This document shows positions 33,944 through 42,241 of a stretch of 64,000 nt of DNA, piece after piece. The stretch spans positions 1,302,001-1,366,000 of the forward strand of contig OZ245892.1 of assembly GCA_965229605.1 (NCBI GenBank), written 5' to 3'. Origin of the DNA: G965229605 sp965229605. GTDB taxonomy: Bacteria > Pseudomonadota > Alphaproteobacteria > CBDDJK01. The notes beneath the pieces are model-generated. The model made no database searches. It was not told the origin of the DNA and saw only the letters and a list, made by a program, of their open reading frames with translations. The position numbers and the translations under genes were made by a program. Positions within the stretch are counted from its first letter, which is position 1; every line of letters begins with the position of its first letter.

Positions 33944-35812
33944 TTACGCCTCTTCACCAGATTTTTTGTCTGTTGAATCCGTTTCTTCTGGTGTATCGGC
34001 TTCTTCAGGGGTTGCCTCTTCCGGCGCGACCTCTTCAGCAGCTTCTTTTTTGGCGTCTTTCTTCTTGCTGGCTTTTTTTGCGACTGGTTCAGCTGGTTCA
34101 GCCGCTTCAGGTTCAGCTGGTTCATCTTGGGCCGGTTCAGCTTCCTGTTCCCTTTGGCGCAAAGCTGCCCCAAGAATATCCCCAAGCGAGGCCCCGGAAT
34201 CCGACGACCCGTAATTGGCCATCGCCTCTTTCTCCTCGGCCTGCTCGCGGGCCTTGATCGACAAGGTCAGCTTGCCTGTCCCCTTCTCAACCGCCGTGAT
34301 CTTGGCATCCACCTTCTCTCCCGCCGCAAAACGATCCGGGCGTTGCTCTGACCGGTCGCGGCTTAAATCAGCCTTGCGAATAAAGCCAGCAACCTGATCG
34401 CCAACCTGAACCTCCAACCCGCTATCCGTCAGGGCCGTAATCGTACAGGTCACAATCTGACCCTTGCTATAGCCCGCCGTATCAACCGGATTCTCAGTCA
34501 ACTGTTTAATCCCCAGACTCACCCGCTCCTTCTCAAGCGAAATGTCAAGGATACGGGCCTTCACCATCTCGCCCTTATGATAGCCAGCAAGCGCAGCATC
34601 CGCATCCTTCTGCCAGTCAATATCCGTCATATGAACCATGCCATCAATATCCTCGGTCAAGGCTATGAAAATCCCGAACTCCGTGATATTGCGAATCTCC
34701 CCCTCAACAATCGAACCAACCGGGAAATTGGCACTGAAATCATCCCAAGGATTAGGCTGACACTGCTTCAACCCAAGCGAAATCCGACGCTTGACCGGAT
34801 CAACGTCCAGAATCATCACCTCAACCTCTTGCGAAGTCGAAATGATCTTGCCAGGATGCGTGTTCTTCTTGGTCCAGCTCATCTCAGAAATATGGACCAG
34901 ACCCTCAACCCCGGACTCAAGCTCCACAAAAGCCCCGTAATCCGTAATGTTCGTCACCCGACCCATAAACTTGGTGCTGATCGGATATTTAGCCGAAATG
35001 CCTTCCCACGGATCAGCCTGTAACTGCTTGACCCCCAAGCTAATGCGCTGGGTTTCTGCATTAAAGCGAATGACCTGAACATCAATCTGCTGACCGACCT
35101 CCAAGGCCTCGCTGGGGTGATTAACCCGCTTCCACGAAATATCCGTCACATGCAAAAGACCATCCACGCCGCCAAGGTCAACAAAGGCCCCGTAATCCGT
35201 GATGTTCTTCACAATGCCTTTCAGGATTTTGCCCTCTTGCAGGTCCTGAATTAGCTCAGCACGCTTCTCAGCCCGCGATTCCTCCAGAACAGCGCGGCGC
35301 GACACAACAATATTACCCCGCGAACGATCCATCTTCAAAATCTGAAACGGCTGCTCCTTGTTAATCAATGGCGCAACATCGCGAACCGGGCGGATGTCTA
35401 CCTGAGACCCCGGCAAAAAGGCTTGCGCCCCATTCAAATCAACCGAAAAACCACCCTTGACGCGACCTATAATAATACCCGTCACCCGCTCATTGCGGCC
35501 AAATTGCTCCTCAAGCTGAATCCAGGACTCCTCACGACGCGCCTTCTCGCGCGACAGCATCGCCTCCCCGTTGCGATCCTCCAATCGCTCAACAAAAACA
35601 TCAACCGAATCTCCAACCGAAAGATCAGGCACTTGCTCCCCGGAAGCAAACTCCTTGATCGGAACCCGGCCCTCTGACTTCAAACCCGCATCAATCAATA
35701 CCATGTCATTCTCAATGGCGATGATCGTCCCCGTAATAACCGTGCCTTCAATATTAACCTGACCCTGAAGACTTTCTTCAAGTAATGCTGAAAAAGATTC
35801 TGTCTGTTCCAT
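33944..35812 (-). CDS. rpsA: 30S ribosomal protein S1
   Basis: mRNA-binding ribosomal protein of 622 residues with six S1 domains, recognised by repeated segments such as VKNITDYGAFVDLGGVDGL, VTNITDYGAFVELESGVEG and IRNITEFGIFIALTEDIDG. After the sixth domain (about 530) comes a long low-complexity tail rich in Ala, Glu, Lys and Pro (EPAEPEAAEPAEP), which makes it longer than the usual 557-570. The tail is probably disordered. Downstream of cmk on the same strand, the conserved cmk-rpsA order. Confidence 0.97.
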   Translation of the reverse strand: MEQTESFSALLEESLQGQVNIEGTVITGTIIAIENDMVLIDAGLKSEGRVPIKEFASGEQVPDLSVGDSVDVFVERLEDRNGEAMLSREKARREESWIQLEEQFGRNERVTGIIIGRVKGGFSVDLNGAQAFLPGSQVDIRPVRDVAPLINKEQPFQILKMDRSRGNIVVSRRAVLEESRAEKRAELIQDLQEGKILKGIVKNITDYGAFVDLGGVDGLLHVTDISWKRVNHPSEALEVGQQIDVQVIRFNAETQRISLGVKQLQADPWEGISAKYPISTKFMGRVTNITDYGAFVELESGVEGLVHISEMSWTKKNTHPGKIISTSQEVEVMILDVDPVKRRISLGLKQCQPNPWDDFSANFPVGSIVEGEIRNITEFGIFIALTEDIDGMVHMTDIDWQKDADAALAGYHKGEMVKARILDISLEKERVSLGIKQLTENPVDTAGYSKGQIVTCTITALTDSGLEVQVGDQVAGFIRKADLSRDRSEQRPDRFAAGEKVDAKITAVEKGTGKLTLSIKAREQAEEKEAMANYGSSDSGASLGDILGAALRQREQEAEPAQDEPAEPEAAEPAEPVAKKASKKKDAKKEAAEEVAPEEATPEEADTPEETDSTDKKSGEEA

Positions 35813-35925
35813 AAATAATACCCGATCCTGCGCGGATCACTCCTGGTTTGCCAGTCACAAAGACCGGACTTGCCCGTTGATTTAAAACAATAAATCTGCT
35901 TGCTGGGGCCACAGCAAACAAGACT

Positions 35926-36567
35926 TTACACCTTACCCATTACCCCTTTTATAATTTCATGTGCCTTAGCGACCATGGAAGCGATGTCAAGCGCACTCGT
36001 ATCAAGCAAAACCGCATCCGAAGCTGGCCTGAGTGGTGCATCTGCACGCGATTGATCTCGATAATCGCGGTCCTTGACCTCTTGAAGCACCTGCTCATAC
36101 TCTTTTTGATCTCCCTTGTCCAGCCCTTCACGGTAGCGGCGCAAAGCACGCGATTCAGCCGTGGCCGTGACAAAAATCTTTACATCAGCATCCGGGCAAA
36201 TCACGGTCCCGATATCACGACCATCCAGGATAGCCCCCTGCTTTCCGGGCGGCGGCATCCGGGCAAATTGCCGCTGAAATTCTAATAAAGCCTGTCGGAC
36301 ATCCGAAATGGCCGCAACCTGGGAGGCCAGAGCGGCAATATTCTCTCCATCAAGATTGCCTGATTTAATAAGCGAATCCAGCCCGTCTATATCAAGATTT
36401 TTGGCCACTTCCGCCGCTTCATCAACGCCGGTTTCTAAACAATGAAAAGCCACCGCTCGATAGAGTTTACCCGTATCCAGATAAGCAAAATTCAGCCGGG
36501 TCGCCAAGGCGCGGCTTAACGTCCCCTTGCCGCTGGCTGCAGGCCCGTCAATAGCAATCACAGGCAT
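35926..36567 (-). CDS. cmk: Cytidylate kinase
   Basis: Phosphorylates CMP and dCMP. 213 residues from the ATG at 36567 (MPVIAIDGPAASGKGT, P-loop GPAASGKG); GGGGAC lies about 9 nt upstream. A GTG five codons earlier is the alternative. GREIGT-type segment reads DGRDIGTVICPDA; RDYRDQSRADAPLRPASDAVLLDTS is the typical nucleotide-recognition C-terminal half. Transcribed toward rpsA, 113 bp away. Confidence 0.95.
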   Translation of the reverse strand: MPVIAIDGPAASGKGTLSRALATRLNFAYLDTGKLYRAVAFHCLETGVDEAAEVAKNLDIDGLDSLIKSGNLDGENIAALASQVAAISDVRQALLEFQRQFARMPPPGKQGAILDGRDIGTVICPDADVKIFVTATAESRALRRYREGLDKGDQKEYEQVLQEVKDRDYRDQSRADAPLRPASDAVLLDTSALDIASMVAKAHEIIKGVMGKV

Positions 36568-36603
36568 AATGATTGTCCCCACAAAAACGAAAGCGATGAA
36601 CCA

Positions 36604-37803
36604 TTAAACACGCGCGATAATATCGGTCAGGATATCAATCTCCGACGCATCAAGGCTTGGAAAATTCCCGATATAGCAGCCATAAAAATGAATATGCTCG
36701 CAGGCCGGAAATTCCTCTGGTCTGTAAGGGGCTTTTTCTGTCTCGGATAGTGCAGTGGCCTCAAGCCATTTTTTAAGGTAGGGCTGGCGGAGTTGATTGC
36801 CTCCCCCTGCGCTGCCACGGCGAAATTCAATGCCGTTTGCCCGCAAACCAGCCCAGAGCCGGTCCGCCAACTCGGTATCTTTATCCCGCAAAATCAGGTT
36901 AAAGGCATAATTGCTGGCACCGGCAAGCTTGAAATCCGTGTAAAAACGCCCGGGATCAAGGCGATCCAGAAATCTCTGGTGATTTTCGTTGCGCCTTTTG
37001 ACAATATCTTCAAAACGTTCAAGCTGCGACAGCCCTAAAATCCCGCCAATTTCGTTGTTGCGCATATTCCAGGCCGGATAGGCAAAGATAAAATCCGGGT
37101 TAAGGTCAGGGCAGGCTTGCTGATACTCTGCGCGGGTTGCCGGATCATCGGCTTCGCGCACCATGCCATGGCCGCGCAACATCCGCAAAATCTGATAGGC
37201 CTCCGGGTCATCGGTTGAAATCATGCCCCCTTCAATCGTGCTTAAATGATGAGCATAATAAAACGAAAAATTGGACATCCAGCCAAAAGAGCCCAACAGC
37301 TGACCGTTATGCCGCGCCCCATGCGATTCACAAACATCCTCGATTAAAGGAATATTGCGCGCAGCCAATGCATCCAGAAGAGAATCATCCAGCCCGTCAA
37401 ACCCCTGAACATGGGTGAGAAAAACCGCTCTTGTGTGGTCATTCAAGCGGGCCAGAACCTGCGCACTGTCCATGGCCAGTGTTTTGGGATCAATATCAAC
37501 AAAAACCGGGGTAAAGCCGCAATGAATCACCGCAGAAATATCTGATATCCAGGTCAAAGGCGGGACAATGACCTCTCCGCCTTGCGGATATTTAATCTTT
37601 AAAGCAGCCAGCGACAGTAAATTGGCCGAAGACCCGGAATTGACAAAGACACTATGTTTTACGCCAAGAACCGACGACCAGGCTTCTTCAAATTCCCGGA
37701 CTTTTGGGCCTTGTGTCAGTTTGGGGTCAGGGTTTTGCAGGTGCTGTATAACATGCGCCAGATCATCGGCCGAGATATTATTACGCATAAGCGGAAAACG
37801 CAT
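36604..37803 (-). CDS. DegT-family PLP sugar 3-dehydrase (His in place of Lys)
   Basis: 399-residue DegT/DnrJ/EryC1-fold protein. The PLP-phosphate segment VNSGSSANLLS, EDVCESHGA with the ring-nitrogen Asp, and RGHGM are conserved. In the Schiff-base motif it reads FSFYYAHHLSTIEGG, placing His185 where transaminases such as PseC (FSFHPVKIITSGEGG) have Lys. This exchange defines the ColD/E1 3-dehydrases that remove the C3 hydroxyl of NDP-4-keto-6-deoxy sugars with PLP/PMP chemistry. A role in a 3,6-dideoxyhexose (colitose- or paratose-like) pathway is inferred. No other sugar genes adjoin; it sits between pgsA and cmk, 36 bp from the latter. Confidence 0.85.
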   Translation of the reverse strand: MRFPLMRNNISADDLAHVIQHLQNPDPKLTQGPKVREFEEAWSSVLGVKHSVFVNSGSSANLLSLAALKIKYPQGGEVIVPPLTWISDISAVIHCGFTPVFVDIDPKTLAMDSAQVLARLNDHTRAVFLTHVQGFDGLDDSLLDALAARNIPLIEDVCESHGARHNGQLLGSFGWMSNFSFYYAHHLSTIEGGMISTDDPEAYQILRMLRGHGMVREADDPATRAEYQQACPDLNPDFIFAYPAWNMRNNEIGGILGLSQLERFEDIVKRRNENHQRFLDRLDPGRFYTDFKLAGASNYAFNLILRDKDTELADRLWAGLRANGIEFRRGSAGGGNQLRQPYLKKWLEATALSETEKAPYRPEEFPACEHIHFYGCYIGNFPSLDASEIDILTDIIARV

Positions 37804-37837
37804 ACTGTATCCTTAGATTCGGGCCTTAAATTCGGTC

Positions 37838-38410
37838 TTAATCGGGGGCTTGAAGGTCTGTTCTGTTTATACGCGCAAAGACGATTTTGACATAGCTGGC
37901 CCCGGTAACAAAGGTTAAAGCAGCCGCGACCCAGAGCAAAATTTCACCGACAAGCTGAGCATTGACGGGGAATGTTATGGCATTTCCGACCAGCAGGAAT
38001 CCAAGGGCGGTCATTTGTATACCTGTTTTCCATTTTGCCAGGCCGGACACGGGGAGTGTGACGTGGTAGGAGGCGACCTGTTCGCGCAAGCCCGAGATTA
38101 ATATTTCGCGCAGGAGGATGATCAGGGCGGCAATGATATGAAAACCGGCAATGCGCTGATCGGAGATCAACATGACCATCAAGGCAACGACAAGGAGTTT
38201 ATCTGCAATGGGGTCGAGTATGCGGCCAAATTCTGTGACCTCGTCGCGGTTTCTGGCCAGCCATCCATCGACATAGTCGGTCAGGCAGGCATAGAGGTAA
38301 AGGGCGAGGGCTAGCAATCGGGCTTCAAAGGAATCCCACCAGGCCAGGGCGACGAGTGGCAGGATCACCCCGACACGCGAGAGTGTAAGCCAGTTAGAGA
38401 GTGTCAACAT
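37838..38410 (-). CDS. pgsA: Phosphatidylglycerophosphate synthase
   Basis: CDP-alcohol phosphatidyltransferase making PGP from CDP-diacylglycerol and glycerol-3-phosphate in the inner membrane. 190 residues, four to six hydrophobic helices, with the full family motif D45-x2-D48-G49-x2-A52-R53-x8-G62-x3-D66-x3-D70 (segment LTDYVDGWLARN, then FGRILDPIADK). Starts MLTLSNWLTLSRV, the usual PgsA N-terminus. Substrate assignment follows from that N-terminus and the length. Confidence 0.9.
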   Translation of the reverse strand: MLTLSNWLTLSRVGVILPLVALAWWDSFEARLLALALYLYACLTDYVDGWLARNRDEVTEFGRILDPIADKLLVVALMVMLISDQRIAGFHIIAALIILLREILISGLREQVASYHVTLPVSGLAKWKTGIQMTALGFLLVGNAITFPVNAQLVGEILLWVAAALTFVTGASYVKIVFARINRTDLQAPD

Positions 38411-38536
38411 TGTGTCAGATAGACCCCCAGATAGCCCCCCGGATAAACCCGTTAAATACGAAGGATATTAAAGGAAAAACGGGTTAAAATTGAGGCTTCA
38501 AAACCCGTATAATTTAGACGACTTATATTGATTGAC

Positions 38537-38586
38537 TTGACCGTATTTTTTCACCAAGACTATATTTAGTATAAGACTTGTGAAAA
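38537..38586 (+). promoter_or_regulatory. Promoter with overlapping inverted repeat before the cupin gene
   Basis: TTGACC (38537-38542) and TATATT (38561-38566) are 18 bp apart. An inverted repeat, TTTTCACCAAGACTATA / TATAAGACTTGTGAAAA (38548-38586, single-base bulges), overlaps the -10 and predicted start, as an operator would. The regulator is unknown. Confidence 0.45.
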
Positions 38587-38628
38587 GACCTTTCAATAGC
38601 CTGATCACTTTTACGCAAGGAGCGGAAC

Positions 38629-38997
38629 ATGAAAAAGTCAAAAGAGCAGCTTGTCAGGTTTGAGGATCTGTCGTTTGTGCCGCGCTTTGCGTATGGCGAT
38701 CAGGCGCAGGTTGCGGAGGTATCGGGCACTGTTCAGGGCACCGAGCTTGGCACGGGTTTTGTTCGTGTCAAGGATGCGCGGGTTCCGTGGACGATCAAAT
38801 ATGACGAGGTGATTGTCTGCATTGAAGGGGTGTTTGAAATTTTGATTGGGGATGTGAAACATACCTTGCGGCCCAAGGATAGTATATGGCTTCCGAAGGG
38901 TACGAAGATGACCTATATTTCTGAAGATTCTCTGGTTTTTTATGCTATTCACCCGGCGAACTGGGCTGCAAATCTTTCCGAAGATGCGTATGAATAG
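38629..38997 (+). CDS. EutQ-like cupin protein
   Basis: 122-residue single-domain cupin resembling EutQ/DUF861 proteins. The barrel segments are PWTIKYDEVIVCIEGVFEILIGDVKHTLRPKDSIWLPKG with a following IYYAI-type strand (LVFYAIHPANW). Metal-ligand histidines of classical cupins are largely missing, as in EutQ. AAGGAGCGG precedes the ATG. It lies 71 bp upstream of an FAD oxidase on the same strand, and the two are probably co-regulated. Enzymatic role is unknown. Confidence 0.75.
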   Translation: MKKSKEQLVRFEDLSFVPRFAYGDQAQVAEVSGTVQGTELGTGFVRVKDARVPWTIKYDEVIVCIEGVFEILIGDVKHTLRPKDSIWLPKGTKMTYISEDSLVFYAIHPANWAANLSEDAYE

Positions 38998-39068
38998 TGC
39001 CCTGAGCAGAAGAAATGAGCCAGAAATGGTCTCACAAGAAATGACCTTATAAAAAGGAATAGTCCGTT

Positions 39069-40415
39069 ATGAAAATCGGGATTTTGCCAGCAGACGACAA
39101 GCGCAACGGCTGGTCTGCTCTTTTGTCACAGCGAGAGGCTGCGCCATCGCTTTCAAAGGATATTCATGCGGACTGGGCGGTTGTCGGGGCGGGCTATGCA
39201 GGCCTTGCGGCTGCCAGACGGCTTGCAGAGCTTCATCCTCACCAGCATATCGCCCTTATAGAGGCCGGAGAGGCCGGGGAAAATGCTTCTGGTCGCAATT
39301 CGGGTTTTGCGATTGATATGCCGCATAATGTTGGCTCCTCGCTGGAGGAACTGGAAGGCTCGCAGCGGTTTATGCGCCTTGCCCGCACGGCGATTGAGTC
39401 GCTTGATAAAGCAGTGAAAACCCACGGCATCGACTGTGAGTGGTCGGAGGATGGAAAATATCACGCCGCAGTCTCGGAAAGAGGCGCAAAAGAAGTGCTT
39501 GAGCCTTTTGCAAAAGAACTCAAGGCCTTAAACGAGCCTTTTGAATGGATTGAAAAAAGCGATCTTGCGAAAAAACTTGGAACCAACCATTTTACCGCTG
39601 CTGTCTATACACCGGGCGGACGCTTGATGAACCCCGCCGCCTTGACACGCGGGCTGGCAGACAGTTTGCCGGACAATGTCACGCTTTATGAAAATTCCCC
39701 GGTGGTCGAATTTCACAATAGCCCCGGTGCCGCAACATCCGGCAAAAATCGCGGCGGCATTGAATTACAGACCCGGAGTGGCTCCATCCGCGCCCATAAA
39801 ATGATCATGGCCACCAACGGATTTTCTGATCAATTCGGCTTTTATCAAAACAGATTCCTGCATCTGGTTGCCCATGGCAGCCTGACCCGGCCTTTAACCA
39901 AAGAAGAACGCAAACGCTTTAATGTCAAAAAAGCCTGGGGACTGACTCCGGCCAATGCTTTTGCCGGAATCACCATGCGCTATACAAATGACCACCGGCT
40001 TTTAATTCGCCAAGGCATCAGCTATTGCCCCAGCCGCCGCTTTTCCAATGCAGACCTCAACCAGATGCAACAAAAACATCAAGAACTGTTCAACCTGCGC
40101 TTTCCCCAGCTTGAAGGCGTCACTATTGAACATACCTGGTCCGGCTTTTTATGCCTGTCTCGCAATTCAGCACCCGGCTTTGGCAAGCTTGCTGATAATA
40201 TCTGGTCCGCCACCTGCCAGAATGCTGTCGGAGTCACAAAAGGCACCATCGGCGGGATGCTGGTGGCTGATATGGCCTCTGGGCAGGATAACCCGATGAT
40301 AGAGGATATGCTCTCTCTTGGGACCCCGGCCATGATGCCGCCGCGCCCCTTCCTTGATCTTGGGGTGCGCGCCCGCTTTGCGTGGGAAATCTTTAAAAAT
40401 CGGCACGAAGCCTAA
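39069..40415 (+). CDS. FAD-dependent DAO/PuuB-type amine oxidoreductase
   Basis: 448-residue FAD oxidoreductase of the D-amino-acid oxidase superfamily. Dinucleotide-binding VVGAGYAGLAAARRLAEL at about 38-55, then LIEAGEAGENASGRNSGF, a pattern typical of gamma-glutamylputrescine oxidase (PuuB/OrdL) and sarcosine-oxidase-like enzymes. The C-terminal half has WSGFLCLSRNSAPGFGKL and CQNAVGVTKGTIGGML, the second FAD segment. Likely oxidises a secondary or primary amine to aldehyde plus H2O2; substrate unknown. AAAGGAATAGTCCGTT precedes the ATG. Confidence 0.83.
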   Translation: MKIGILPADDKRNGWSALLSQREAAPSLSKDIHADWAVVGAGYAGLAAARRLAELHPHQHIALIEAGEAGENASGRNSGFAIDMPHNVGSSLEELEGSQRFMRLARTAIESLDKAVKTHGIDCEWSEDGKYHAAVSERGAKEVLEPFAKELKALNEPFEWIEKSDLAKKLGTNHFTAAVYTPGGRLMNPAALTRGLADSLPDNVTLYENSPVVEFHNSPGAATSGKNRGGIELQTRSGSIRAHKMIMATNGFSDQFGFYQNRFLHLVAHGSLTRPLTKEERKRFNVKKAWGLTPANAFAGITMRYTNDHRLLIRQGISYCPSRRFSNADLNQMQQKHQELFNLRFPQLEGVTIEHTWSGFLCLSRNSAPGFGKLADNIWSATCQNAVGVTKGTIGGMLVADMASGQDNPMIEDMLSLGTPAMMPPRPFLDLGVRARFAWEIFKNRHEA

Positions 40416-40542
40416 CCCGCTCAAGAACTTAAAAGCGCTTGTCACCAAACACGGGCTGGGATAAAGCAAAGATCGGTTTGCGCAAGGTTTTAGTCTGGGC
40501 AAAGGTTCAGACGGCATAAAATCTCAGGAGGATAAAGACCGC

Positions 40543-42240
40543 ATGACGGTTCAGGACATTGATCCCAAAGCTGTAAAAGGCAACCCGCGACGCAAGGCCC
40601 GCGCGACCCCGAAAGGCCGTCAGCTTGACGACAAGGCACTGGAGGAGGTCCGGTCTTTGCTGGGCAGTCAGCCGCGCCGCCGCGATCTTCTTATTGAGTT
40701 TCTTCATCTGGTTCAGGATCGCTTTGGTCATTTATCGGCGGCCCATGTCAAGGCTCTGGCGGATGAAATGCGCTTGCCGGAAGCTGAAGTCTATGAGGTT
40801 GCCAGCTTTTATGCCCATTTTGATCTGGTCCGCGAAGGCGAAACCCCGCCCCCTGCCCTGACCATCCGGGTCTGCGATTCGCTGTCCTGTGAGCTTGCCG
40901 GAGCCCAGAAGCTGAAAAAAGCTCTTGAGGATGCGCTTGACCCCAAAGAGGTGCGGGTTGTTCGCGCCCCTTGCATTGGACGCTGCGATACAGCCCCGGC
41001 GGTTGAGTTGGGGCATAATCCGATTGATCATGCCACCGTGCAAACTGTCACAAAAGCGGTTGAGGCGCGTGAAACCCATGCTGTCATTCCCGATTATGAG
41101 AAGCTGGATTCCTATCAAAAAGCGGGCGGCTACCAGATTCTGGAAAAGCTGCGCAGTGGCCAAGATCAATCACCGCAACAGGTTGAACAAGTGCTTCTGG
41201 ATTCAGGGCTGCGCGGCTTGGGCGGGGCCGGATTCCCGACCGGGCGCAAATGGTCTTTTGTCCGGGCTGAAAGTGGTCCGCGCTATCTTGCTGTTAATGG
41301 AGACGAAGGCGAACCCGGCACTTTCAAGGACCGCTATTATCTGGAGCGCACCCCGCATCTTATGCTGGAGGGCATGTTGATTGCGGCCTGGGCGGTCGAG
41401 GCCAAACGCTGTTTTATCTATATGCGTGATGAATATCCGGCTGTTTTGGACATCCTGCGCACAGAAATTGCGGCCCTGGAGCAGGAAAAGATTGTCGAAA
41501 CCGGCTTTATAGAGCTGCGCCGCGGGGCTGGAGCCTATATCTGCGGCGAAGAATCCGCCATGATCGAAAGCATCGAAGGAAAGCGCGGCTTGCCCCGCCA
41601 TCGCCCGCCCTTTGTTGCCAAAGTCGGAATTTATGGACAGCCGACATTGGTGAATAATGTGGAAACCCTCTATTGGGTGACCCGGGTTTTGCGCGAAGGG
41701 CCTGAGATTCTTTCAAGCATTGATAAAAATGGCCGCAAAGGCTTGCGGTCCTTTTCAGTCTCTGGCCGGGTTAGCAAGCCAGGAGTCTATCTGTTGCCAG
41801 CCGGTTCAACCATTCTTGATATTATTGACGCCGCAGGCGGGATGCTGCCCGGTCATACATTCAAGGCCTATCAGCCGGGTGGTCCTTCATCAGGGATACT
41901 TCCGGCCTCCATTGATTCGATTGCGCTTGATTTTGACTGTTTGCAAGCCGAAGGCAGTTTTATCGGCTCGGCAGCTGTTGTTGTTCTGTCAGATAAAGAC
42001 CGGGCCCGTGATGCTGCCTTAAATATGCTGCGCTTTTTTGAAGATGAAAGCTGTGGACAATGCACGCCTTGCCGGGTTGGTTGCGAAAAGGCGGTCAAAC
42101 TGATGCAGGCTGATCGCTGGGATACCGATCTTTTGTCGGACCTTTGCACCGCGATGCAGGATGCGTCTATTTGCGGGCTGGGGCAGGCTGCACCGAATCC
42201 TATTCGCCTGACCATGAAGCATTTTGCCGAGGAGATTTAA
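40543..42240 (+). CDS. fdsB: NAD formate dehydrogenase, fused FdsG-FdsB subunit
   Basis: Diaphorase part of a soluble Mo/W formate dehydrogenase. 565 residues combining a NuoE-like N-terminal domain (1-160; [2Fe-2S] cysteines C111, C116, C144, C148) with a NuoF-like domain (about 180-565): GLRGLGGAGFPTGRKW, the FMN/NADH loop VNGDEGEPGTFKDR, GAGAYICGEESAMI and the [4Fe-4S] motif CGQCTPCRVGCEK. In Rhodobacter and Cupriavidus these are separate FdsG and FdsB. AGGAGG lies 9 nt before the ATG. fdsA follows immediately with GTG 2 bp after the stop. Confidence 0.9.
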   Translation: MTVQDIDPKAVKGNPRRKARATPKGRQLDDKALEEVRSLLGSQPRRRDLLIEFLHLVQDRFGHLSAAHVKALADEMRLPEAEVYEVASFYAHFDLVREGETPPPALTIRVCDSLSCELAGAQKLKKALEDALDPKEVRVVRAPCIGRCDTAPAVELGHNPIDHATVQTVTKAVEARETHAVIPDYEKLDSYQKAGGYQILEKLRSGQDQSPQQVEQVLLDSGLRGLGGAGFPTGRKWSFVRAESGPRYLAVNGDEGEPGTFKDRYYLERTPHLMLEGMLIAAWAVEAKRCFIYMRDEYPAVLDILRTEIAALEQEKIVETGFIELRRGAGAYICGEESAMIESIEGKRGLPRHRPPFVAKVGIYGQPTLVNNVETLYWVTRVLREGPEILSSIDKNGRKGLRSFSVSGRVSKPGVYLLPAGSTILDIIDAAGGMLPGHTFKAYQPGGPSSGILPASIDSIALDFDCLQAEGSFIGSAAVVVLSDKDRARDAALNMLRFFEDESCGQCTPCRVGCEKAVKLMQADRWDTDLLSDLCTAMQDASICGLGQAAPNPIRLTMKHFAEEI

Positions 42241-42241
42241 G

